Of a DNA stretch of 64,000 nt, positions 41,793 through 49,970 are shown piece after piece. Positions within the stretch are counted from its first letter, which is position 1, and each line of letters starts with the position of its first letter. Below the pieces are notes generated by a model. It ran no database searches, was not told the origin of the DNA, and was given only the letters and a program-made list of their open reading frames with translations. The stretch is taken from the NCBI GenBank assembly GCA_045648785.1, contig JAZROP010000003.1, positions 1 to 64,000 on the forward strand. The letters are read 5' to 3'. The DNA comes from RGIG7450 sp045648785. Its GTDB lineage: Bacteria; Bacillota; Clostridia; RUG12999. The translations under genes and the position numbers were made by a program.

Positions 41793-42344
41793 ATGAAAAA
41801 AGCAAAAATCATTTTGGCAATTCTGACACTGGTACTCTTAATTATGGGAATATCTGTATTTGCAGCAAATACATCAGCGGAAACCGATAGAAAACCGCCA
41901 TTTGGATTCAATCTTTCTAAAGAGCAGGAAAAGATACTGACTGAAAAAATTATAGAAGATCTTAACGAAATGGTGGAGTCGGGGGACCTTACACAGGAAC
42001 AGTATGACATTATTTCAGACAGGATTGAAAAAAGTTTTCCTATTGACATGGGAAGAGCTATGCATAAACCTAGAATAACTGAAGATCAAAAAGAAAAATT
42101 GGTTGAAAAGTTTAAAGCAGAGCAGGAAAAAAAGCTTGCGGCTGGGGAAATAACCCAGGAAGAATACGACAAGCTTATTGAAAATGCTGATGAAAATATG
42201 TTTAAATTTGCAAGAAGACCGGGTATGCCCCAGATGGAAAAAGGGGAATCGGAAGAGGAAGAAAAACCCGTTAAGAGAATGCGGAAAAACTGGATGCACA
42301 AAAGGACTAACCTTGGTGGAAGACAAAAAACAGTGGAAGAATAA
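41793..42344 (+). CDS. Small secreted charged protein with SHOCT-like repeats
   Basis: ATG 41793 follows GGAGG (41781-41785), giving 183 residues. A signal peptide (MKKAKIILAILTLVLLIMGISVFA) is followed by a highly charged helical protein. Two similar 28-residue units stand out: one near 45-80 ending in SGDLTQEQYDIIS and one near 100-128 ending in AGEITQEEYDKLIE. They resemble the SHOCT motif (G-x-I-T-x-x-E-[FY]), which is often C-terminal in envelope proteins. The tail is rich in Glu, then Lys/Arg. No function is known. The gene is monocistronic and runs against the SipL-like gene across a bidirectional terminator. Confidence 0.75.
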   Translation: MKKAKIILAILTLVLLIMGISVFAANTSAETDRKPPFGFNLSKEQEKILTEKIIEDLNEMVESGDLTQEQYDIISDRIEKSFPIDMGRAMHKPRITEDQKEKLVEKFKAEQEKKLAAGEITQEEYDKLIENADENMFKFARRPGMPQMEKGESEEEEKPVKRMRKNWMHKRTNLGGRQKTVEE

Positions 42345-42354
42345 ATAAAAAAGT

Positions 42355-42380
42355 CACCCTGCGAAATCTATCGCAGGGTG
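42355..42380. terminator. Bidirectional terminator
   Basis: Perfect 10-base arms CACCCTGCGA and TCGCAGGGTG with a 6-base loop. A T tract follows on the minus strand and TAAATTTTT on the plus strand. Confidence 0.88.
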
Positions 42381-42387
42381 TAAATTT

Positions 42388-43920
42388 TTACCCTTTTGGG
42401 ATGAGAAGCTGGCGACCGGGCACTAAGGTTTTGCAGTCTTCGCCATTAAGCTCTTCTATATACTCTGTTTTGGTGTGATAGCGTTTTGCAATATCCCATA
42501 GGGTATCACCTTTTTGAACAAAACAAAGAACAATTGAGGGGGATTTTGAATCTGCAATGCCGGTGGATTCTATGCTTTCCACTATAGAAATTTTCCCGAC
42601 CTTAGAAAGCTGCATATGGCAGGACATAACCACACGAGTGTCAATTGAACCCGAAATACCAAGGTCAAAATTAACAAGATTGGTTTCAAGCTCAACAGAG
42701 GGATTCATGTTTTCAGTATACATTTGATCTGCAGTTTCAATTTTAAATGGAATTTCCTCAGTATGGACAGAAACCGGGCATGTTTTGTCGTTAGTAATAC
42801 AGGTGCAGACCACATCAAGATAACCGTTTATTTCTACCTTACCGTCGTGGGTAGTTATCTCCATAATGGTTGGTTTTGCAGTCATATTATGTACTGATTG
42901 AACAGTTGCGCCAACATCGGGACGGACAGAACAGTTTAATGTGTGGTCGAAATCAGTTGTAAATAGCGGGGTTTTTGTGTCCAGAGTGGTGTATGCTATG
43001 TTAAGATTGTCAGTCAGACTATAAACATCCGAGACAACATTTTCGGATATAGGCAGATCTGCGTTAATTTTTACACCAATTCGCACATTTGCGTTTATAA
43101 TGCGAATATCCCCGTCCGAATCAGTAGCCAGCGAGAAATCGCTTTCTTCAACTTCGGTTGTCACACGGCAAAGATGTTCTTCCGAGATACCTTCTGCGTC
43201 CAGAATTTCAGTGAAGGGCATGGAGTGGGTGCAAGAATGGACGAGAGAGGAGGCTTCAGGGGAGTACATAGTACAAACTTTAATTTCGCCTTTTATTATA
43301 ACCTTGCCTGCAATTACTTTTATATCTTTATTGCACAGGGAGGCATCCGATTTTAAAAGTGTACCTATATTGGGATTGCCGGCAGGCAGGGTGAGAGCGT
43401 CGGAAACACTTATAATGTCACGCTTACTTACCTGACGGGTATATCCACCGAAGGGGCAAAATTTTTTCTGTAAATTGTCGCCGGAGATTTCAAGAGGAAG
43501 CATAACAGATGCAGCATCTTCAACAGAAACTTCCAATCCTACTACACATTTAATTTTTATTTTGCGACTATTTACAAGCTCGTGTTCAAGATGCTCAACA
43601 TCGGCCGTTACCCGACAATGCATACCATCAGCAAAACGGGCATTTTCCTCCATGTGGGAAAAATCTGCACCGGTATAAATACTGCATATTCCTTCGGCGT
43701 TTTCAGGCTGATAAAGTACCTTGTAAGTAACGTGACCGCCAATCATCATTTTGCCACCCATAATCTCGGCTCGTGATATTTTGGCATGCGCATCAATATG
43801 CACGATTTTTAAAAGGTCGGGTTTTGAATCGTTAACGATTGCGTCCGAGTCAACAATAACAGAAGTGTCGAAATCAGCAACAGGCATATTGACTGACACC
43901 TGTTTTTTCTGTATATCCAT
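42388..43920 (-). CDS. DUF3794 + LysM protein, SipL-like spore coat factor
   Basis: The start is ATG 43920 behind GGAGGT; the frame extends 48 bases further without a ribosome binding site. The 510-residue length is close to Clostridioides SipL (about 520). Three DUF3794 (SPOCS) beta-rich domains fill about 1-450, each with a pattern such as ITVKGEI-K-x-x-Y, seen as KVIIKGEIKVCTMY and KVEINGYLDVVC. The C-terminal 45 residues are a LysM domain (FVQKGDTLWDIAKRYHT to PGRQLLIPKG). In C. difficile, SipL's LysM binds SpoIVA to encase the forespore. I infer the same role here, which is the main hint of sporulation. No recognisable sigma-E promoter was assigned. Confidence 0.82.
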   Translation of the reverse strand: MDIQKKQVSVNMPVADFDTSVIVDSDAIVNDSKPDLLKIVHIDAHAKISRAEIMGGKMMIGGHVTYKVLYQPENAEGICSIYTGADFSHMEENARFADGMHCRVTADVEHLEHELVNSRKIKIKCVVGLEVSVEDAASVMLPLEISGDNLQKKFCPFGGYTRQVSKRDIISVSDALTLPAGNPNIGTLLKSDASLCNKDIKVIAGKVIIKGEIKVCTMYSPEASSLVHSCTHSMPFTEILDAEGISEEHLCRVTTEVEESDFSLATDSDGDIRIINANVRIGVKINADLPISENVVSDVYSLTDNLNIAYTTLDTKTPLFTTDFDHTLNCSVRPDVGATVQSVHNMTAKPTIMEITTHDGKVEINGYLDVVCTCITNDKTCPVSVHTEEIPFKIETADQMYTENMNPSVELETNLVNFDLGISGSIDTRVVMSCHMQLSKVGKISIVESIESTGIADSKSPSIVLCFVQKGDTLWDIAKRYHTKTEYIEELNGEDCKTLVPGRQLLIPKG

Positions 43921-44009
43921 ATTATTACCTCCATGTCCGATTTTTTCTTTCAAAACAAGAATATGCAAAAAGAGTGCGGGGTATGACTATATTTTGGTAA
44001 CTTGTCATA

Positions 44010-44038
44010 TTGACAATAAATTTAAATTGAGGTATAAT
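44010..44038 (+). promoter_or_regulatory. Promoter of greA-lysS
   Basis: Consensus TTGACA (44010-44015), 17-base spacer, consensus TATAAT (44033-44038). Confidence 0.85.
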
Positions 44039-44076
44039 ATATTCTATATATGATTAAAAATCCGGAGGTAATATAA

Positions 44077-44565
44077 ATGGCTACAAAACAGAAGTTTTTA
44101 ATGACTCAGGAGGAATACAATCAGTTAAGCGAACAGCTTGCCTACCTGAAAAATGAAAAAACAAGAGAGATTGCTGAAAAAATAAATCAGGCAAGAGGTT
44201 ACGGCGACCTTTCGGAAAACTCGGAATATGATGCTGCAAAACAAGAACAGGCAGAAAATGCGGCACTCATTGCGGAATATGAAGCTAAGCTTAAAAGTGC
44301 TGAAATTGTTGAGCATGACCTTACAGACCTGTCTGTTATTAACATTGGTATGATTGTTTCTTTAAAAGGTGAGGATGGCAAGGTTAAAAAATATGAGCTC
44401 ACCGGTGCGACTGCAAATATGTTTGATGCGAAAAAACCGAAAATATCAAAAGATTCTCCCATAGGAAAAGCTATAATCGGTAAGAAAAAGGGCGACGATG
44501 TTGAAGTTGAAGCCCCTGCTGGTGTAATGAAATTTACTATTGAAGATATATCCAAAAAGAAATAA
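44077..44565 (+). CDS. greA: Transcription elongation factor GreA
   Basis: The 162-residue factor rescues backtracked RNA polymerase. ATG 44077 follows GGAGGT (44064-44069). The N-terminal coiled coil has the tip signature GDLSENSEYDAAKQEQ near residues 46-61 with the catalytic acidic pair. The C-terminal FKBP-like domain includes SPIGKAIIGKKKGDDVEVEAP near 127-147. lysS follows after a 10-base gap, one operon. Confidence 0.97.
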   Translation: MATKQKFLMTQEEYNQLSEQLAYLKNEKTREIAEKINQARGYGDLSENSEYDAAKQEQAENAALIAEYEAKLKSAEIVEHDLTDLSVINIGMIVSLKGEDGKVKKYELTGATANMFDAKKPKISKDSPIGKAIIGKKKGDDVEVEAPAGVMKFTIEDISKKK

Positions 44566-44575
44566 GGAGACAACT

Positions 44576-46066
44576 ATGAGCGAACAGAATAACACTCCTG
44601 AAGTTCAGCTCAGTGAACTTCTGCAGATAAGAAGAGATAAGCTGACAGAACTTTGTGATATGGGAAAAAATCCATTTGAGATTACAAAATTTGATGCAAC
44701 TCACAAAGCTCAGGAAATAAAAGACAATTACACAGAACTTGAAGGCAAGAAAGTTTCGGTTGCAGGCCGTCTTATGTCTAAAAGAGGCATGGGAAAGGTT
44801 GGCTTCTGCCACATGAAGGACTTGTCCGGCCAGATTCAGCTTTTTGTTAAAAAAGATGTCCTCGGTGATGATGAATATGCCATTTTCAGAAAATATGACA
44901 TTGGTGATATTGTAGGTGCAGAGGGTGAAGTTTTTACAACTCAGACAGGAGAAATTTCCGTAAGAGTTGAAAAAATCACACTTCTTTCCAAATCACTTCT
45001 GCCCCTGCCTGAAAAATTCCATGGTATGACAAATACAGACCTCAGATACCGTCAGAGATATGTTGACCTTATTATGAATGATGATGTTATGAACACATTT
45101 GTTGTGAGAAGTAAAATCATCCGTGCGATAAGAGAATATCTTGACGGCAGAGGATTTCTGGAAGTTGAAACACCAATGCTCAACACCATTCCCGGCGGTG
45201 CGGCTGCTCGCCCGTTTATCACTCATCATAATGCTCTTGATATGGATATGTATATGCGCATAGCGACCGAGCTGCACCTCAAACGCCTTATTGTAGGCGG
45301 TATGGAAAGAGTTTATGAAATCGGAAGATGTTTCAGAAATGAAGGTATGGACATTAAACACAATCCCGAGTATACATCCATTGAAATTTATGAAGCTTTC
45401 ACCGATTACGAAGGCATGATGGATTTGACCGAAAACATAATAAGATATGCGGCAGAGCAGGCTTGCGGAACAACCAAGGTTACTTATCAGGGCGTAGAAA
45501 TTGACCTTTCACACTTTGACAGAATTACAATGATTGACGCCGTTAAAAAATATTCTGGCGTTGACTTTAACGAAATTAAAACCGATGAAGAAGCTCAGGC
45601 GGCGGCAAAGGCTAAAGGTCTTGAGGTTGATCCGGTTAAAAATACAAGAGGCGATATTATTGCTCTCTTCTTTGACGAATATGTTGAGGACAACCTTGTT
45701 CAGCCCACATTTATTACTGAATATCCGGTTGAAATTTCTCCCCTTGCAAAGAGAAAACCCACTCAGCCTGAACTTACAGAGAGATTTGAAGTGTTCATCA
45801 CAGGAAGAGAGTTCGGCAACGCATTCTCCGAGCTTAATGACCCCATTGACCAGAGGGAAAGATTTAAAGCCCAGGTTGCTCTCCGTGAAGCAGGTGATGA
45901 TGAAGCCAGCATGATGGATGAAGATTTCCTTACAGCGCTTGAATATGGTATGCCTCCCACGGGCGGAGTAGGTATCGGTATTGACAGACTTGTAATGCTC
46001 CTTACCGATAGTTATTCCATCAGGGATGTTCTGCTCTTCCCTACAATGAAACCACTTGATAAATAA
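44576..46066 (+). CDS. lysS: Lysyl-tRNA synthetase, class II
   Basis: The start is ATG 44576 behind AAGGAG (44564-44569); the 36-base longer frame lies in the greA end. The 496-residue class IIb synthetase has an N-terminal OB-fold for the anticodon (VSVAGRLMSKRGMGKVGF near 61-78), motif 1 around RAIREYLDGRGFLEVETPML near 184-203, motif 2 YEIGRCFRNEGMDIKHNPEYT near 253-273, and motif 3 GVGIGIDRLVML near 467-478. The length is normal. Confidence 0.97.
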   Translation: MSEQNNTPEVQLSELLQIRRDKLTELCDMGKNPFEITKFDATHKAQEIKDNYTELEGKKVSVAGRLMSKRGMGKVGFCHMKDLSGQIQLFVKKDVLGDDEYAIFRKYDIGDIVGAEGEVFTTQTGEISVRVEKITLLSKSLLPLPEKFHGMTNTDLRYRQRYVDLIMNDDVMNTFVVRSKIIRAIREYLDGRGFLEVETPMLNTIPGGAAARPFITHHNALDMDMYMRIATELHLKRLIVGGMERVYEIGRCFRNEGMDIKHNPEYTSIEIYEAFTDYEGMMDLTENIIRYAAEQACGTTKVTYQGVEIDLSHFDRITMIDAVKKYSGVDFNEIKTDEEAQAAAKAKGLEVDPVKNTRGDIIALFFDEYVEDNLVQPTFITEYPVEISPLAKRKPTQPELTERFEVFITGREFGNAFSELNDPIDQRERFKAQVALREAGDDEASMMDEDFLTALEYGMPPTGGVGIGIDRLVMLLTDSYSIRDVLLFPTMKPLDK

Positions 46067-46104
46067 GAACTTGTAATAATACGGGTTTAAAAACAAAAAA
46101 GTAA

Positions 46105-46164
46105 AAATTATAAAAACTAACCCCCGAACGGAAATTGTCGTTCGGGGGTTAGTTTTTATAATTT
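46105..46164. terminator. Bidirectional terminator with a perfect 26-bp inverted repeat
   Basis: Arms 46105-46130 and 46139-46164 are perfectly complementary around an 8-base loop (GAAATTGT). The GC core CCCCCGAACG is flanked by A and T tracts on both sides. It ends lysS on one strand and the Na/Pi symporter gene on the other, whose stop codon overlaps the arm. Confidence 0.92.
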
Positions 46165-47914
46165 AAGCCTGGGGTAAAACATATTTTTCTGAATAATATG
46201 CATATTTTTCTTTATAAATTGGGCTATCGGATTTGATTGCACGGAGGCTTTCGTGCATATTCAGGTGATTGTGAGATGTTTCTATAATGCAACCTGAAAT
46301 GTTAGAACAGTGGTCAGAGGTTCTCTCAAGGTTTGTGAGAAGGTCGGACCAAACAAAACCAGCATCGATAGTACATTCGCCCTGCTGAAGTCTTGTAATA
46401 TGATTTGCACGGAGCTTTTCTTTAAATTTATCAATGATATCTTCAAGAGGCTCAATATCGAAAGCAGCATTTACATTGTTGCTCACAAAAGATTCGAGCG
46501 CAAGAGCATTAATTTCTTTTACAGCTTCGGTAAGCACCTTAAGCTCACTGTTAGCAAGCGGGGTAAAGATGATTTCTTTGTCGCGAAGTTCTTCGGCAGA
46601 TTCAAGAATGTTAACGGCGTGGTCGGAAATTCGTTCAAAGTCACCGATGAGTCGGAGAAGTCTTGCTGCCTCAGCACTTTCGTCATCACCAATCTGATGG
46701 GAACTGAGTTTTACCAGATAATCACCAATGATATCTTCGTAATGGTCGGTAATTTCCTCCGCATCGCGGATTTCTTTTGCATCTGCAGATTTGTATTCGA
46801 ACAGAGCGTTTATACTTTTTGCAAGTGCGCTACAGGATGTTTTTGCCATTTCAATTGCGTATTTATGACAATGGTCAAGAGCTACGGAAGGAGTAGCAAG
46901 CAGACGCTCATCAAGTTCAGATTGTTTTTCGACTGTTTTGGCATCCGGAACAAGCTTGCAAGCAAGCTTTTCCAAAAGTCCGGAAGCGGGAAGGAGAATG
47001 GCAGTACAAAGAATATTAAATATCGAATGTGAAACTGCAATTCCAAAATGAGTTGCTGCAACGCCAAGTATGGGCGGAGCGATAAGAGCTTTTACAATGT
47101 AAAGAACTACAAGAAGAATTGCAGTACCGATTACATTGAAAGAAAGGTGAACAACAGCAACTCGTTTTGCATTTCTGTTGGCTCCAAAAGAGGAGAGAAT
47201 TGCGGTGATACAAGTACCAATGTTCTGACCCATAATGATTGGAAGTGACGCACCATAGGTAATTTGACCTGTTACGGTGAGCGCTTGTAGAATACCTACG
47301 GAAGCCGAGCTGGATTGGATGATTGCTGTAAGGATTGCACCAGCTATAACGCCGAGTATGGGATTTGTAAACATTACAAACATCTGCTGGAAAGCTGGTA
47401 CATCGCGAAGCCCTGCAACTGCACCGGACATTATTTCCATACCGAACATTAAAACTGCAAAGCCGAGCAGAATCATGCCGGTATCTTTCTTTTTGGAGCT
47501 TTTTAAGAACATATGGAAAATGATGCCGATAAGTGCGAGAACCGGAGTGAAAGAGGTCGGCTTAAATAGTTGAACTACAAAGTTTGAACTTTCAATGCCA
47601 CCCAGACTCAAAATCCATGCGGTAACAGTTGTACCGATATTGGCTCCCATGATTATACCAATTGACTGTTTTAAAGACATAATTCCCGAGTTAACAAAAC
47701 CAACTGCCATAACAGTTGTTGCAGAAGAACTCTGTATAACGGCTGTAACGCCGAGACCGGTAAAAAATCCGGCAATTTTATTTGTGGTGAGTCTGCCAAT
47801 AAGTGCACTGAGTTTGTTTCCGGCGCGGCGCTCTAAAGCCTGACCCATTACATCCATACCAAAGAGGAATAAACATAATCCACCGATTAATTCAAGAATA
47901 TTAAAAAAATCCAT
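46163..47914 (-). CDS. Na/Pi symporter family protein with PhoU-like domain
   Basis: The 583-residue membrane protein starts at ATG 47914 behind AAAGGAAA. The two inverted NptA halves each carry the QSSSA motif (VIQSSSATTVMAVGF near 59-73; IIQSSSASVGILQAL near 203-217), with GANIGTT and GQNIGT loops. About 350-560 is a cytosolic PhoU-type helical domain (IGDFERISDHAVNILE, LTNLERTSDHCSNI), common in bacterial YjbB-like members. It probably moves phosphate with sodium. No phosphate regulon neighbours are present. Confidence 0.92.
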   Translation of the reverse strand: MDFFNILELIGGLCLFLFGMDVMGQALERRAGNKLSALIGRLTTNKIAGFFTGLGVTAVIQSSSATTVMAVGFVNSGIMSLKQSIGIIMGANIGTTVTAWILSLGGIESSNFVVQLFKPTSFTPVLALIGIIFHMFLKSSKKKDTGMILLGFAVLMFGMEIMSGAVAGLRDVPAFQQMFVMFTNPILGVIAGAILTAIIQSSSASVGILQALTVTGQITYGASLPIIMGQNIGTCITAILSSFGANRNAKRVAVVHLSFNVIGTAILLVVLYIVKALIAPPILGVAATHFGIAVSHSIFNILCTAILLPASGLLEKLACKLVPDAKTVEKQSELDERLLATPSVALDHCHKYAIEMAKTSCSALAKSINALFEYKSADAKEIRDAEEITDHYEDIIGDYLVKLSSHQIGDDESAEAARLLRLIGDFERISDHAVNILESAEELRDKEIIFTPLANSELKVLTEAVKEINALALESFVSNNVNAAFDIEPLEDIIDKFKEKLRANHITRLQQGECTIDAGFVWSDLLTNLERTSDHCSNISGCIIETSHNHLNMHESLRAIKSDSPIYKEKYAYYSEKYVLPQA

Positions 47915-48023
47915 TTCTCATTTCCTTTCGTTTATAACTATTGTTGCCAAATGTATATAAACTTATATTATTGTTAATTATAAAATTTTCAACTTTCACC
48001 AAATAAATTATATTGCAAACCAT

Positions 48024-48057
48024 ACAAAAAAAGAAGAGGGTTTAAATCCTCTTCTTT
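48024..48057 (-). terminator. Terminator after the iron alcohol dehydrogenase gene
   Basis: Minus strand: perfect arms AAAGAAGAGG and CCTCTTCTTT with an 8-base loop, then a T run. Confidence 0.88.
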
Positions 48058-49225
48058 AATAACAACTGTCAAATATTTCTTTTATAATATCATAATCCAT
48101 ATTAATATAACTTTTTACACTACGAGATTTCCCAAAGGTGCAAAGGTCAGCCAACCTTTGGGTGCAGTTTTGGGGAATTTCAAATTCACGGAGCGTGGAC
48201 GGCATACCAATAAACTTAAAGAATTGTATCATTTTCTCTATGCCATTTATAGCCGCCGCTTCATCATCGCTATCTGTTACATCCCACACTCGCCTTGCAA
48301 ACTGAGCGAACCGGGAAATGTTATTTTTGTAAACATATTTTGCCCAGGCAGGGAATAAAACTGCAAGACCGGCACCATGTGCAATCTGTGTATATTCACC
48401 GCTGAGAGCATGCTCAAGTTGATGGACAGGAAGAGCGTTTTCTCTGCCGCAACCGGTCAGGTCGTTGTGAGAAAGGCTTGATGCCCACATCATATTTGCT
48501 CGGGCGTTATAGTCGCGAGGGTTGTCCATTAAAACGGTGCCTGCTTCAACAACAGATTTTAAAATACTTTCGGACAGTCTATCTGTAAGCGGAGTTGGGT
48601 CAAGAGGCATAAAATAGCGTTCCATGGTGTGCGCCATAATATCAACAATTCCGCAGGCCGTCTGATATTTGCTGACGCTGTATGTCAGCTCAGGATTCAT
48701 AATTGCAAACTTACAGCGGTTGAAATCGCTGTTAAAGCCACGCTTCATATTAAGCTCTTCGTTAGTGATAACTGCCGACGAGCTCATTTCACTACCAGCT
48801 GCCGCAAGTGTAAGAATACAAGCCACGGGAAGTCCGTTTTCAGGGGTGTTTTTGCGAGAGGGAAAATCCCATACATCGCAATCGTTTGCTGCACCGGCAG
48901 CGGTATATTTACAGGAGTCAATAACGCTTCCACCGCCGACCGCTAAAATTAATTCAACTTTTTCTTCTTTGGCAACTTTTATGGCATTTCTAGCAAATTC
49001 AAGGGTTGGATTAGGGGATACACCACCCATTTCCACAATCTCAATTCCGCTTGCTTTAATCGAAGCTATAACTTCGTCGTAAAGACCGGACTTTTTAATG
49101 CTTTCCTTTCCATACTGCATCATAATTTTACGGTATCCGAAGCCTTTTATTATTTCGCCTACATCCTTGTGTTTATCTCTGCCGAAATAAACTTTTGTAG
49201 GAGCATAATAAGTAAAATCTAACAT
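48056..49225 (-). CDS. Iron-containing alcohol dehydrogenase (YqhD/butanol dehydrogenase type)
   Basis: This 389-residue NAD(P)H-dependent enzyme reduces aldehydes. ATG 49225 follows AAAGGA. It has the group III features: MLDFTYYAPTKVYFG start, GGGSVIDSCKYTAA near 97-110 for the dinucleotide, and metal ligands around DIMAHTMERYF near 197-207 and HQLEHALSGEYTQIAHGAGLAVLFPAW near 267-293. The substrate is not predictable; butyraldehyde or toxic aldehydes are typical. The YjjG-like gene ends 3 bases upstream, so they form one transcript. Confidence 0.92.
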   Translation of the reverse strand: MLDFTYYAPTKVYFGRDKHKDVGEIIKGFGYRKIMMQYGKESIKKSGLYDEVIASIKASGIEIVEMGGVSPNPTLEFARNAIKVAKEEKVELILAVGGGSVIDSCKYTAAGAANDCDVWDFPSRKNTPENGLPVACILTLAAAGSEMSSSAVITNEELNMKRGFNSDFNRCKFAIMNPELTYSVSKYQTACGIVDIMAHTMERYFMPLDPTPLTDRLSESILKSVVEAGTVLMDNPRDYNARANMMWASSLSHNDLTGCGRENALPVHQLEHALSGEYTQIAHGAGLAVLFPAWAKYVYKNNISRFAQFARRVWDVTDSDDEAAAINGIEKMIQFFKFIGMPSTLREFEIPQNCTQRLADLCTFGKSRSVKSYINMDYDIIKEIFDSCY

Positions 49226-49228
49226 TTT

Positions 49229-49906
49229 TTACATCCTTTCAAGTAATATTTTAAGCTCCGAAAGAGCATAAATTTCATAATCGGGCAAGTCGGATTTTTC
49301 ATCAGAGGGGTTAAACCACACTGTTTTAATTCCGGCATTTTTGCCGCCAATAATGTCGGCGGAAATACTGTCTCCCACAATGATTGTTTCCTCTTTTTTG
49401 AAATCGGGGATGTTTAAAAAACAGTAGTCAAAAAATTCTTTCTGCGGTTTTTCAAAACCTATCTGCTGAGATATAAAATGATTTTCGAAAAAATCAGTTA
49501 TACCTGTGTTTTTCATCCGGCCCTGCTGACAGATGAGCGTACCATTTGACACTACATAAAGGCGGTATTTGTTATGCAAACACTCTAAAAGCTCAAGCGC
49601 GCCTTCCATTAAATCGCCTTCTTCGGAAAGCTTTTGTTCATAATATGCTGTTGTCTTTTCGGGAGAGACAGCTACATTATATTCGTTAAAAAGCTGTCGG
49701 TATCTGCCGGTTTTAACCTCGGCACGGGTAAGCTCGCCGCGTTCAAGTCGTTTCCAATGCTCAAGATTTATCTCACTGTATCTGCGGAGCATTTTTTCAT
49801 CGGGAGTAATCCCAAAAAAAGTGAGAGTTTTTGTAAGAGCCTTTTTTTCGCTGGCGTAAAAGTCAAAAAGCGTGTTGTCAAGGTCAAATAAGATATTTTT
49901 TATCAT
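49229..49906 (-). CDS. YjjG-type HAD noncanonical pyrimidine nucleotidase
   Basis: The 225-residue HAD phosphatase has motif I FDLDNTLFDF near 7-16, motif II VSNG near 118-121, the lysine in FEKPQKEFFDYC near 150-161 and motif IV VGDSISADIIGGKNAGI near 176-192. The YjjG family dephosphorylates pyrimidine nucleotides, including damaged ones. Start ATG 49906; GGAGAAG lies upstream. It is followed directly by the alcohol dehydrogenase. Confidence 0.85.
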   Translation of the reverse strand: MIKNILFDLDNTLFDFYASEKKALTKTLTFFGITPDEKMLRRYSEINLEHWKRLERGELTRAEVKTGRYRQLFNEYNVAVSPEKTTAYYEQKLSEEGDLMEGALELLECLHNKYRLYVVSNGTLICQQGRMKNTGITDFFENHFISQQIGFEKPQKEFFDYCFLNIPDFKKEETIIVGDSISADIIGGKNAGIKTVWFNPSDEKSDLPDYEIYALSELKILLERM

Positions 49907-49940
49907 AGGATATCTTCTCCTGAGCGTTCTATACTGTTAG

Positions 49941-49966
49941 TAAAAATCCGGGCGGTTTGCCCGGAT
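49941..49966 (-). terminator. Terminator after the histidine kinase gene
   Basis: Minus strand: perfect arms ATCCGGGC and GCCCGGAT with a 5-base loop, then TTTTTA. Confidence 0.88.
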
Positions 49967-49970
49967 ATAA

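Noticed and set aside
46310..47032. 240-codon plus-strand frame opposite the Na/Pi gene
   Set aside because: Antisense shadow of the clear PhoU-like domain; no ribosome binding site or recognisable product.
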